From contig NZ_JACXSI010000034.1 of NCBI RefSeq assembly GCF_014712675.1, positions 62,001 to 126,000 of the forward strand: a DNA stretch of 64,000 bases. Direction: 5' to 3'. Origin of the DNA: Peribacillus faecalis. GTDB lineage: Bacteria; Bacillota; Bacilli; Bacillales; DSM-1321. Positions within the stretch are counted from its first letter, which is position 1, and the number at the start of each line of letters is the position of its first letter. The notes under the pieces were generated by a model that saw nothing but the letters and a program-made list of their open reading frames with translations, was not told the DNA's origin and ran no database searches. This document shows, piece after piece, positions 38,032 to 46,125 of the stretch. The position numbers were made by a program, and so were the translations under genes.

Positions 38032-39022
38032 CTTCGTCGTCTCCCCCCTTTAAGGTATCTAAAATTTGGATAGCCATTTTCTTGCCAACCTTTCCAGGCT
38101 GAGCGGTAAATTTCGGTATTCCACCGACATTGACTGTAAGCGGCTGTCCCAAATGAACATTCAAATCAATTACATCTCCGACATCCAAATATAAGAAGTC
38201 TTGTATAGAGATGTCTGCTTTCCCGATTTCAGCGACAACAGACACATCTGCTGTTTTCACCCGGTTTTCAATCATAGTGGTTTCCTCTGGAAGCCGGTCC
38301 TTCGTAGCTGTTTGCATCCAATGATGCACGGATAATTTTGAAATAATCGGCTCAAGAACAACATGGGGAATGCATATATTAATCATCCCTGATGCCTCGC
38401 CAATCTGAGTATTTAACGAAATAACGATAACCGTTTCATTCGGCGATACCATTTGCAGAAATTGCGGGTTCACTTCAAATTCCGTCAATATTGGATCAAT
38501 ATCCTCCAAAGTTGCCCATGCTTCCTGCAAGTTTTCAAATCCTCTTTCAAACAAATTGCCCATTATTTTTGTTTCAATCTCTGTTAAACTATCAACCTTA
38601 TTTAAACTTGCTCCTCTTCCACCCAACACTCGATCAAGCATCGCATACGCAATGTTCGGGTTAACTTCCATAACAATTCTGCCGTCAAGAGGAGGTACCT
38701 CAAACACATTTAAAATAGTCATATTCGGAATAGACCGAATAAATTCTTCATAAGGCACTTGGTCGACAGATGCAACTGTAATTTGTACAAATGTGCGCAA
38801 TTGAGCTGAAAAGTAGTTTGTGATCAGCCTTGCAAAGTTTTCATGTATGCGTGTCAAGCTGCGAATCTGGTCCTTAGAAAACCGTAATGCCCGTTTAAAG
38901 TCATACACCTTCACTTTACGGACAGACTCTTCTTTCTTTAATTCCTCCGCATCCATTTCTCCAGTTGATAATGCGGACAACAGTGCATCAATCTCATTTT
39001 GTGATAATATTTCACTAGACAA
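38021..39022 (-). CDS. fliM: Flagellar motor switch protein FliM
   Basis: FliM is the central C-ring component and CheY-P target. The 333-residue protein has the N-terminal EILSQNEIDALLSAL motif, the middle CheC-like domain containing MTILNVFEVPPLDGRIVMEV in part, and a C-terminal SpoA domain (DFLYLDVGDVIDL). I start it at TTG (39020-39022), since GGAGGTG lies 6 nt upstream and family alignment begins there; an ATG 24 nt earlier would place the Shine-Dalgarno inside the gene. It lies 51 bp after fliL. Confidence 0.95.
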   Translation of the reverse strand: MSSEILSQNEIDALLSALSTGEMDAEELKKEESVRKVKVYDFKRALRFSKDQIRSLTRIHENFARLITNYFSAQLRTFVQITVASVDQVPYEEFIRSIPNMTILNVFEVPPLDGRIVMEVNPNIAYAMLDRVLGGRGASLNKVDSLTEIETKIMGNLFERGFENLQEAWATLEDIDPILTEFEVNPQFLQMVSPNETVIVISLNTQIGEASGMINICIPHVVLEPIISKLSVHHWMQTATKDRLPEETTMIENRVKTADVSVVAEIGKADISIQDFLYLDVGDVIDLNVHLGQPLTVNVGGIPKFTAQPGKVGKKMAIQILDTLKGGDDEDVE

Positions 39023-39073
39023 CTTTCTCACCTCCGTATATCGCAAAGAATAATATAGTCAACCGCAAGCTCT

Positions 39074-39502
39074 TTATTGGATAATCGAGGAGGTAATGTA
39101 TACCTTTTCTACTGTTCCTTCTTGCATGATGCCGTTTATACTTTGTTTCATGATGTTTTGCAGCTGCTCCTTGCCTTGTTTGCCTTGCAGCTGTTCAGCA
39201 TTCAGCTCCGACAATTCTGAAATGATGATATTATTGACTTGGAACATACGTTTTTCCAGCTCTTGCTTCGCCTTCTTATCGTTCGTCTGAATTGTAAAAG
39301 CAATCTTGACAAAATCATTATCCGCCAAATTGGTCGTTACTTCAGGAACAATAACTGAAGCCTCTACTAATTCATCTGCACTAGGAGCACCTGCTGACGC
39401 ACTCCCACCATCCTTATTTAAAATCAAAACAAGTGCAATAACTCCGACTAACGTTATGGAGACAAGGATTATTAACATAGCGCTCAATGCTTTATTTTTC
39501 AT
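39074..39502 (-). CDS. fliL: Flagellar basal body-associated protein FliL
   Basis: FliL sits around the stators in the membrane. The 142-residue protein has one N-terminal membrane helix (about 7-28, SAMLIILVSITLVGVIALVLIL), a short Gly/Ser/Ala linker and the periplasmic-side stomatin-like domain (TTNLADNDFVKIAFTIQT to the C-terminus). The ATG at 39500-39502 is chosen because GGGAGG is 9 nt upstream; an earlier ATG directly abuts it. Its start overlaps the swrD end by 11 nt. Confidence 0.94.
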   Translation of the reverse strand: MKNKALSAMLIILVSITLVGVIALVLILNKDGGSASAGAPSADELVEASVIVPEVTTNLADNDFVKIAFTIQTNDKKAKQELEKRMFQVNNIIISELSELNAEQLQGKQGKEQLQNIMKQSINGIMQEGTVEKVYITSSIIQ

Positions 39503-39713
39503 CGTCACCATCCTCCCTTTCGAAATAGCCCAAGATTTTAATAGATTGATAATAATTATGTATCGCTTGTAATACTTCCTGCTCAGATTCTTTCACAACA
39601 TATTTGCTCCCATTTGCCATCGTGATCGTCGTATCAGGATTGCTTTCTACTATTTCTATATAAATGGCATTCAAATGATAGCTTTTTCCATTCAATTTTG
39701 TCACTTTAATCAT
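39492..39713 (-). CDS. swrD: SwrD/FlbD family motility protein
   Basis: This 73-residue FlbD-family protein has the signature MIKVTKLNGKSYHLNAIYIE, followed by TTITMANGSKYVVKES. B. subtilis SwrD raises flagellar torque, probably via stators, and is needed for swarming. The start is fixed by family conservation, yet no Shine-Dalgarno lies in the usual window: GGGAGGGAG is 37 nt upstream with a hairpin between (see finding). It overlaps fliL by 11 nt. Confidence 0.92.
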   Translation of the reverse strand: MIKVTKLNGKSYHLNAIYIEIVESNPDTTITMANGSKYVVKESEQEVLQAIHNYYQSIKILGYFEREDGDDEK

Positions 39714-39721
39714 GCAACGGC

Positions 39722-39759
39722 GAGCCGAGACAGTCTAGAAGCCCGGCTCACTCCCTCCC
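39722..39759 (-). promoter_or_regulatory. Shine-Dalgarno plus intervening hairpin before swrD
   Basis: On the minus strand GGGAGGGAG (39751-39759) is followed by one base, then a hairpin GAGCCGGG/CTCGGCTC (8 pairs with one G-U; 39722-39749), then 8 nt to the swrD ATG. Folding the hairpin would leave the Shine-Dalgarno 9 nt from the start codon. Confidence 0.45.
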
Positions 39760-39767
39760 AACATACA

Positions 39768-40568
39768 TTATCGCTTTAAGTTAACTAGCTCTTGCAGCAC
39801 TTCATCTGATGTCGTAATGATACGAGTATTAGCCTGGAACGCACGTTGGGCTACAATCATTTCGGTGAATTCCTCAGATAGGTCAACGTTGGACATTTCA
39901 AGCATGGATGATTCGATTGTTCCTAGCGTGTCTCTCGCTTCATATATTGGAGCACCTGAGTTTGTAGTCTCAACGAATAAATTATTCCCTGCTTTTTGCA
40001 ATCCAGCAGTATTGGCAAACTTAGCTAATTGAATTGTACCAGCAGTCTCGGTAGCACCATCTAAATTAATAAATGATACTGTTCCATCTGTACTAATTGA
40101 AATATCTTTTGAGTTCTCAGGGTCTATTGTGATTTTTCCTTTGTCAGTAGACATTACATATAAACCATCTGAATTCACCAAATGGCCATCAACATCTAAA
40201 TAAAAGTTACCGGCACGGGTAAAACTGGTATTTGAAGCATCTTCATTTTGCAACACAAAATACCCATCTCCAGAAATTGCTAAATCTAGAAGTCTGCCTG
40301 TTGATTGTAAGTTACCACCTGTATGAACAGTATCAATTGCAGCTATTTGCGACCCTAATCCAACTTGTTTTGGATTGACTCCGCCTCTTCCAAATTCAGC
40401 AGATGGTGCACTTGCCCCAGCAACATTTTGACTAATCATATCCTTAAACGTCACTCGACTCTTTTTAAACCCGTATGTATTAACATTCGAGATATTATTG
40501 CCGATAACATCGAGTTTCGTTTGGAAGTTTTTCAAACCGCTAATTCCTGAATACATTGAACGTAACAT
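39768..40568 (-). CDS. flgE: Flagellar hook protein FlgE (FlgG-like, short form)
   Basis: This is the hook subunit in the Bacillus arrangement, where it is short and often labelled FlgG; at 266 residues it matches B. subtilis FlgE (264). It begins with the flagellar rod motif MLRSMYSGISGLKNFQTKL, followed by GNNISNVNTYGFKKSR, has the FlgE/F/G central domain, and ends with the conserved SEEFTEMIVAQRAFQANTR helix. Being between flgD and swrD rather than in the flhO-flhP locus supports hook over distal rod. Confidence 0.9.
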   Translation of the reverse strand: MLRSMYSGISGLKNFQTKLDVIGNNISNVNTYGFKKSRVTFKDMISQNVAGASAPSAEFGRGGVNPKQVGLGSQIAAIDTVHTGGNLQSTGRLLDLAISGDGYFVLQNEDASNTSFTRAGNFYLDVDGHLVNSDGLYVMSTDKGKITIDPENSKDISISTDGTVSFINLDGATETAGTIQLAKFANTAGLQKAGNNLFVETTNSGAPIYEARDTLGTIESSMLEMSNVDLSEEFTEMIVAQRAFQANTRIITTSDEVLQELVNLKR

Positions 40569-40614
40569 ATGTTTTCCCCTTTCTTATCCGATGCGCTGCA
40601 GTCCATTCGCACAT
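40540..40614 (-). CDS. Possible 24-residue leader ORF overlapping the flgE start
   Basis: The ATG at 40612-40614 follows an ideal AGGAGG at 5 nt spacing, better than the flgE site itself (GGGG). The frame encodes 24 residues (MCEWTAAHRIRKGKTYVTFN onward) and stops 28 nt inside flgE. Whether it is translated, and whether it tunes flgE, cannot be judged from sequence alone. Confidence 0.2.
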   Translation of the reverse strand: MCEWTAAHRIRKGKTYVTFNVFRN

Positions 40615-40641
40615 CAAGGCCTCCTATAAGGTCCAGCCTTT

Positions 40642-41031
40642 TCACATTATGATGGTCCCGTTGATATTCGTAAAAATTTGTGCAGAAGCTTCTTCTCTGC
40701 TCATTGCTGTTACAACAACATTATTTTTGGCACTAACAATTAATGCAGCCTCATCGAGCAGTACGAGCGAATCTTTAACACCCATTCCTTTTGCTTGATT
40801 GACCTTTTGTTCAATTGATCTCCACGTTTCACTATCAATGTGAATATCCCGTTGTTGCATTCGCATTTGAGCATGCCTGCTGATTGATAATGATTGATCT
40901 GATTGCCCAAGTGTTTGCCGGAATGTTTCAGCAAATTTTGTTTCGTTCGCTTTATACGCCGCTGCAGAATGATTAACCTTCTTGTTCGCAATTAATGGAG
41001 TTACAGCATAATGATGAAAGTTCGTTTTCAT
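40642..41031 (-). CDS. Flagellar operon protein, TIGR02530 type
   Basis: This 129-residue protein between flgD and flgE matches the small 'flagellar operon protein' family found at this spot in many Bacillota. The conserved part is SISRHAQMRMQQRDIHIDSETW near residue 50, followed by VNQAKGMGVKDSLVLLDEAALIVSAKNN in two strands. The function is unknown; a hook-assembly role is suggested only by the neighbours. It lies 13 bp after flgD. Confidence 0.85.
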   Translation of the reverse strand: MKTNFHHYAVTPLIANKKVNHSAAAYKANETKFAETFRQTLGQSDQSLSISRHAQMRMQQRDIHIDSETWRSIEQKVNQAKGMGVKDSLVLLDEAALIVSAKNNVVVTAMSREEASAQIFTNINGTIIM

Positions 41032-41044
41032 CTTGACTCACTCC

Positions 41045-41731
41045 TTATTGAGACACTTTCAGCAATTGGTCAGCCGTTAATCTCGTCTGCAAATCATCAT
41101 TAATTTCAAATTCAATTTTGCCGTTTTTAATAGATACAGCATTTACAATAGCCATCTTTTCCTGACCATTGTGATTCCATGAAACCGTCTTTCCGATTAG
41201 CGAACTTGCTTGCACTAAATCTTGATCATAACTCGGCGCTTTACTTTCACTTGATTGGCTTGATGATTGAGAAGCATTTATGCTTAACACTTCAGAAATA
41301 TTTTCAGGCTTCAGTACCGTTCCATCGTTCAAAACAAATTCTACAGAACTATTTTTAAACTGCACTTTTTCAATGACACCTTTGCCGGAAAGCGTCTCTG
41401 AATGCTTTCCATCTACGCTTCCCACAAGCATGTCCCATTTGACCGTTTTTCCCGCAAAATCGCTGTATGCAATCATTTGACTTTGCGCTTGTGAATTTGC
41501 CAACTTTTCAAAAGAAGTAACCATATTCGTCATTTGCTCTAAAGAAGAAAACTGGGCCATCTGTGCAATGAAATCTTTATCTTCCATCGGGTTCATGGGA
41601 TCTTGGTTTTGCAGTTGTGCCATTAATATTTTTAAGAAAGCGTCTTTTCCTAAGTAATCATTGCTGTTTGTACTTTGAGCCTGTTTTTGTTGATATGCTG
41701 ATAAATAAAGGGACGAATCGATTGAAGTCAT
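41045..41731 (-). CDS. flgD: Flagellar hook capping/scaffold protein FlgD
   Basis: FlgD caps the growing hook and is exported early. The 228-residue protein has the N-terminal FlgD signature YLGKDAFLKILMAQLQNQDP, then NPMEDKDFIAQMAQFSSLEQM, and two small C-terminal beta-rich segments (VEFVLNDGTVL and GKTVSWNHNGQEK). The ATG at 41729-41731 follows AGGTG by 6 nt; the Shine-Dalgarno overlaps the fliK stop region. Confidence 0.95.
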   Translation of the reverse strand: MTSIDSSLYLSAYQQKQAQSTNSNDYLGKDAFLKILMAQLQNQDPMNPMEDKDFIAQMAQFSSLEQMTNMVTSFEKLANSQAQSQMIAYSDFAGKTVKWDMLVGSVDGKHSETLSGKGVIEKVQFKNSSVEFVLNDGTVLKPENISEVLSINASQSSSQSSESKAPSYDQDLVQASSLIGKTVSWNHNGQEKMAIVNAVSIKNGKIEFEINDDLQTRLTADQLLKVSQ

Positions 41732-41740
41732 GCTTTTCAC

Positions 41741-42934
41741 CTACACTTCCGCTTCTAATAATGCCTCTTCGAATTGTGTTTGAAATTGTTCTGTCATTTG
41801 ATCATCTATATCAGACTTTTCAGAGCCAGTCTCTCTACCGCTTTGCTGCTGACCTTGGTCACGGAAGAAATTGCGCTCTTGCGACAAACTTTCGAACTGC
41901 TGAGATAATTCCAACTTTTCAACCTGAATATTTTGATTTATAAATGCCTGCTTTAAGCTTTGCAGCTGACTGTCGAGCATCTCCTTAGCACGCTGAGTCG
42001 ATGCGACAATTTTAGCAATCATTGTCCCGTTTTGCTGAATGATTTCTATACGCAATGAACCGAGATGTTCCGGATTCAATTTAATGAATAGCTTTTGCAT
42101 GCCGTTTTGATTAGTGAATTTAGCTTTACTAATAATATTTTCAAAAGACTTTATGAGCTGTTCGCTATTAACCGAACCTTTATCGCCCATTTGCGTATTC
42201 AGAACAAATTGCTCAAGCTTTGACATATTCATAAATGGATTATGAGCAAAGTCACTATTGCCGGTTAAAGCTGATTGAGCAAAAACTGTTGAGCTATTCT
42301 TATTCAATGTCAGCTCCAGTGAGTTTTTTTCTTTTGGAACCAGCAAGCTTTCAAGTTTTGCTTCCAATTGCTCTAAGTTTTGCTTCAACTTATCTAACTT
42401 TATTGCATTTTCTTCTGATAAATCGAGAAAATTTTGAAATAACGCAAATACTTTCGCCAATTTAATTCCTTCATCAACAGATAAAATCCGTTGCTGTGTT
42501 ATGTTGCCTTCATTGATTGCTTGATTGACAATGCTGTTTAACTGCTGCAGTAAATCAGATTCATTTGTCAGATTAGATAGAAGACCTTGAAGTTGTTCAA
42601 GTGATTCCGAACTAAATATATCGCCTGCATTCTCAAATATGGCAGTCAGTTGTTGATCTTGCGTCGCAAATAACAAAGCTTCTGCCAGCTGTCGGCCATT
42701 TTCCAATTGATTCAAGTCTTCCAGCTGCAAGATATCCAGCAAAGACTGCAATCGCTTTTCTGCAGCTGTCTCTGTTTCATTACTATTAATAGAAGAAGCA
42801 GTTTCTTTTGAGCCTGCAGTCTCCATTGTTTTCGACAGCACCGCTCCAAAAACACCCTTATTAGCTGCAGCATTGGAAGTTTGTTCAACTGTTTTTTTAG
42901 CCGGTTGCAATGTTTGGATTATCGACACATTCAT
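41741..42934 (-). CDS. fliK: Flagellar hook-length control protein FliK
   Basis: FliK measures hook length and triggers the FlhB switch. The 397-residue protein has a long variable Gln/Asn/Leu-rich helical N-terminal part and the conserved C-terminal Flg_hook domain (about 270-360) with LFIKLNPEHLGSLRIEIIQQNG in part. The ATG at 42932-42934 (MNVSII) is 6 nt after GGGGGTG; a TTG 18 nt upstream is not favoured. It lies between the ylxF/motE-like gene and flgD, as in B. subtilis. Confidence 0.93.
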   Translation of the reverse strand: MNVSIIQTLQPAKKTVEQTSNAAANKGVFGAVLSKTMETAGSKETASSINSNETETAAEKRLQSLLDILQLEDLNQLENGRQLAEALLFATQDQQLTAIFENAGDIFSSESLEQLQGLLSNLTNESDLLQQLNSIVNQAINEGNITQQRILSVDEGIKLAKVFALFQNFLDLSEENAIKLDKLKQNLEQLEAKLESLLVPKEKNSLELTLNKNSSTVFAQSALTGNSDFAHNPFMNMSKLEQFVLNTQMGDKGSVNSEQLIKSFENIISKAKFTNQNGMQKLFIKLNPEHLGSLRIEIIQQNGTMIAKIVASTQRAKEMLDSQLQSLKQAFINQNIQVEKLELSQQFESLSQERNFFRDQGQQQSGRETGSEKSDIDDQMTEQFQTQFEEALLEAEV

Positions 42935-42954
42935 GTATTCACCCCCTTCCAAAT

Positions 42955-43572
42955 CTATTGAATATCATCGTTACTATTTTCACTCAGCTTCTGTGTGAAT
43001 CTTGCTGCATCAGCCGGCTCCATCTTTTCAAGGATTGCCGATAAAGTATCAGCCTTCATTTTCGATAGGATTTTTATCGCTTCATCTTCTTCTAGCGCAG
43101 TAATAATCGGTGCCGCTTTCTTTGGAGACATGGTCTCGTAAGTACGGATAATGTCCTTAAAAGCCCGCTTACTATCTTCATGTTGCAGCTTCAGCTCTTC
43201 GACTTCCCGTTCCAATCTTTGCTTTTGTATGTTTAAGCTCTGGATTTCTTCATCTTTATTTACAATTGATTCTTCCATCTTTGCCATTTGAGCATTGGCA
43301 TCCGCTAATTCCGCTTCCAGATCTACAATCTTCTGTCCATCTTGGACAACAGATTTTTTCTCTTCCTCTTCTTCCTGCACCATCGTCGAAATCCCGGGAA
43401 TTTTACTGCCTATTTCTTTTCCGTATTGAAAAACATTTACGCCTGCTACAGTCATTAAAATAAGAGTGACTAAAATTACAAAAAATAACGGAATAACTGC
43501 AATCAACACCCATTGGAATTTATTGTATGGCTTTTCTTCATTTACATATTCTTCATTTATTTTCTTTCCCAT
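42955..43572 (-). CDS. ylxF: MotE/YlxF-like protein
   Basis: This 205-residue protein has one membrane helix (about 22-44), a coiled coil (about 65-130) and a C-terminal MgtE-N-like helical domain with KKAAPIITALEEDEAIKILS and LEKMEPADAARFTQ. That layout is shared by B. subtilis YlxF and alphaproteobacterial MotE, which chaperones a stator component. A stator- or FliK-related role is inferred. It lies between fliJ and fliK. Confidence 0.85.
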   Translation of the reverse strand: MGKKINEEYVNEEKPYNKFQWVLIAVIPLFFVILVTLILMTVAGVNVFQYGKEIGSKIPGISTMVQEEEEEKKSVVQDGQKIVDLEAELADANAQMAKMEESIVNKDEEIQSLNIQKQRLEREVEELKLQHEDSKRAFKDIIRTYETMSPKKAAPIITALEEDEAIKILSKMKADTLSAILEKMEPADAARFTQKLSENSNDDIQ

Positions 43573-43580
43573 ACAATCAC

Positions 43581-44027
43581 CTAATCTTCTTTGCTTATAA
43601 ATGTTTGGATTGAAATATCATCCATTTGTATCGACTCTTGTGCCTTGTTGGCTTTTACAAATCTTTCAAACTGCTTTTCTTTTATTTTTACATATTTCTT
43701 TACTTCTATATTTCTTTCAATCAAAACAGCTTGGTACGCTTCCATCCGTTGTCTTGCAACAATGACTTGCTGCTGGCAGTGTGCGATTGTTTTTTCGACA
43801 TTATCTAAAAACACTTGATGTTGTCGCAATTCGATAACAGATAAACCGCCAATCATCTTTTCTTGCTGATAATCAAGCAAGTCTTCTTTCTTTTTTAGAA
43901 GCTTGTATAGTTTATTGGCAACTTCCTCAAATTTGTTTACCGATTCACTATACTTTGCTTGCGCATCGGCTTTTTCTTTTTCGCGCACTGCAAGAATCTT
44001 CTCAAATTTATACTGAAAGGAGCCCAT
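43581..44027 (-). CDS. fliJ: Flagellar export chaperone FliJ
   Basis: FliJ is the coiled-coil stalk that links the FliI ATPase to FlhA. The 148-residue protein is almost wholly helical, beginning FQYKFEKILAVREKEKADAQ, with heptad patterns to the C-terminus. Sequence is weakly conserved; identity rests on length, coiled-coil character and position, with its start abutting the fliI stop. The Shine-Dalgarno is poor (GGAA...GGAATAG), consistent with coupling to fliI. Confidence 0.9.
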   Translation of the reverse strand: MGSFQYKFEKILAVREKEKADAQAKYSESVNKFEEVANKLYKLLKKKEDLLDYQQEKMIGGLSVIELRQHQVFLDNVEKTIAHCQQQVIVARQRMEAYQAVLIERNIEVKKYVKIKEKQFERFVKANKAQESIQMDDISIQTFISKED

Positions 44028-45347
44028 CTATTCCACACTTCCTATTAGATTAATCAGCGCTTGAATGCCTTCTTCACTTGTAACTGCTTCGTCTGTTCTT
44101 TGTTTTAAAAACGCAATGATTTGTGGATATTTCCAAATTGCTTCATCAATTTCCTTTGAAGTTCCTCTTTTGTATGCGCCAATGTTAATCAAATCTTCGG
44201 TTTCGATGTATTTCGCCAACAGTTCCCTGAATTTGATGGCACTTTCCTTATGTTCAGACGTTATAATATTGCTCATAATCCTCGAAATGCTCTTCAATAC
44301 ATTAACAGCCGGATATTGTCCTTTGTTGGCAAGCTGTCGATCTAATACAAAATGTCCGTCCAATATCCCCCGTACTGTATCTGCGATCGGTTCATTCATA
44401 TCATCACCGTCAACCAGCACAGTATAAAATGCTGTAATTGATCCGAGCTGGTTGGTTCCGGTTCTTTCAAGCAATTTCGGCAATATTGCAAAAACAGACG
44501 GAGTGTAACCTTTCGTAGTCGGCGGTTCACCAACTGCTAAGCCTATTTCCCTTTGTGCCATAGCCACACGGGTTACCGAGTCCATCATCAGCATGACATT
44601 TAAGCCTTTATCGCGAAAATATTCCGCTATTGCTGTTGCTGTATAAGCACCTTTAATCCTCATTAACGCAGGCTGGTCAGATGTCGCTACAACAATGATG
44701 GAACGCTTCAAGCCTTCCGGTCCTAAATCCTTCTCAATAAACTCCCGTACTTCCCGGCCACGTTCCCCAATTAATCCGATAACATTCAAATCTGCTGTCG
44801 TATTTCTGGCAACCATGCCAAGCAAGGTGCTTTTTCCTACCCCGCTTCCGGCAAAAATACCGACCCGTTGCCCTTTGCCGACAGTCAATAAACTGTCAAT
44901 TAAACGCACCCCTACCTCAATCGGCTCGTTAACGGGCGGTCGATTCATCGGGTTAGGCGGATTTTGGTCTGTGCCAATTGTCGCCAATCCTTTTGGAAGA
45001 GGTGAACCGTCAAGAGGCATACCTAAAGGATCGACGACACTGCCAATCAGATCTGCTCCCACTTTGATTTCCAATGGTCTCATCGTTGCTTCGACGATAC
45101 AGCCGGGAGCAATATCATTTAAAGCTGTATATGGCATTAACAAAACATTTTCTTCTTTAAAACCTACTACTTCCGCACGGATTAGTCTTTTAGATGATTT
45201 TACACCAACATGTATGTAACATAGGTCACCGATTGAGCTGGCAGGGCCTTGTGACTCAATCATTAGCCCTACTACCCTTTTTACTCTTCCATATCGCTTA
45301 TATGTATCGATCTCTTGTATAAAAGGCAATAATTGCTCTACTTTCAA
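44028..45347 (-). CDS. fliI: Flagellum-specific export ATPase FliI
   Basis: FliI is an F1-beta-like ATPase that powers or primes export. The 439-residue protein has an N-terminal barrel domain, Walker A in GIFAGSGVGKSTLLGM (about 165), GERGREVREFIE, Walker B in VMLMMDSVTRVAMAQRE and the conserved GEPPTTKGYTPSVFA segment. The start is TTG (45345-45347), about 9 nt after AAGGGG. It lies 4 bp after fliH. Confidence 0.96.
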   Translation of the reverse strand: MKVEQLLPFIQEIDTYKRYGRVKRVVGLMIESQGPASSIGDLCYIHVGVKSSKRLIRAEVVGFKEENVLLMPYTALNDIAPGCIVEATMRPLEIKVGADLIGSVVDPLGMPLDGSPLPKGLATIGTDQNPPNPMNRPPVNEPIEVGVRLIDSLLTVGKGQRVGIFAGSGVGKSTLLGMVARNTTADLNVIGLIGERGREVREFIEKDLGPEGLKRSIIVVATSDQPALMRIKGAYTATAIAEYFRDKGLNVMLMMDSVTRVAMAQREIGLAVGEPPTTKGYTPSVFAILPKLLERTGTNQLGSITAFYTVLVDGDDMNEPIADTVRGILDGHFVLDRQLANKGQYPAVNVLKSISRIMSNIITSEHKESAIKFRELLAKYIETEDLINIGAYKRGTSKEIDEAIWKYPQIIAFLKQRTDEAVTSEEGIQALINLIGSVE

Positions 45348-45351
45348 TGCA

Positions 45352-46125
45352 TTATTCCCCTTCCAACAGTTCTAGCAGCTTTCGCTTTATTTCTTGAATT
45401 TGACTATCGATGCTGGCATCTATTCTGCCGTTAGAAGATTCAATTACACAACTTGTTTCATCTAGCTCTTCATCCGGATAAATGTGAAAATCTGTTTCTT
45501 TTGGCATAATGCTCATTAACTCTTCCTTTTGCGATAAAATCAATTCATATTTCGAGTAATGAATGCGCAGACGAATATTATTATGTTCTTTGACTTCTTT
45601 AATTGCTTTTCTGACTAAATTGATGTAAAGTTCTTGTTTTTCTTCTACTTCCGCATTCAAGATTTTATTGGCTATTTCAACTGAAAGTTCTAAAATCGTT
45701 TTTTCAGATGCATCCAAGTACCGATGATAATCATCTTTTGCTAGCTCAATGACTTTTTGTGCCTGCAAAATTTGTTCATGCATCTCTGCATATCCTTGCT
45801 GCATTCCCATATCGTGACCTTCACTGTACCCAATCTGCCTTGCATCCTCTTCCAAGCTGACTCTTTCTATTTGAAACCAATTTTCCTTTTCAGCTTCCGC
45901 CTGTTTACGAATTGCTTCCGCTTCCCGGATAGCTTTTTGAATAATAGCTTGTGCTTCTTCTTGTGCATTCTTATAGATAAGGTCTATTTCTTCTTGGTCG
46001 AAGCTCGGCTGAACGATTTCTTCAGTAATTTCAAAATCCGTATTCATTTTAACAGTCTTAATTTTAATTTTTTTTTGCTCGACTAAGTCTGATTTCGCCC
46101 ATGCGGATTTAATGATCCTAGACAA
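45352..46125 (-). CDS. fliH: Flagellar assembly protein FliH
   Basis: FliH regulates FliI and anchors it to the C-ring. The 257-residue protein has a charged N-terminus, a long helix (about 50-120, with repeated Glu/Gln/Ala, IQKAIREAEAIRKQAEAEKE) and a C-terminal domain resembling F1-delta. I favour a TTG start at 46123-46125 (MSRIIKS), 9 nt after GGAGGAG; the ATG at 46132-46134 directly abuts that Shine-Dalgarno. It overlaps fliG by 8 nt. Confidence 0.9.
   Translation of the reverse strand: MSRIIKSAWAKSDLVEQKKIKIKTVKMNTDFEITEEIVQPSFDQEEIDLIYKNAQEEAQAIIQKAIREAEAIRKQAEAEKENWFQIERVSLEEDARQIGYSEGHDMGMQQGYAEMHEQILQAQKVIELAKDDYHRYLDASEKTILELSVEIANKILNAEVEEKQELYINLVRKAIKEVKEHNNIRLRIHYSKYELILSQKEELMSIMPKETDFHIYPDEELDETSCVIESSNGRIDASIDSQIQEIKRKLLELLEGE

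Noticed and set aside
44695-45219. A 174-codon open frame opposite fliI
   Set aside because: Antisense shadow of a strongly conserved ATPase gene.
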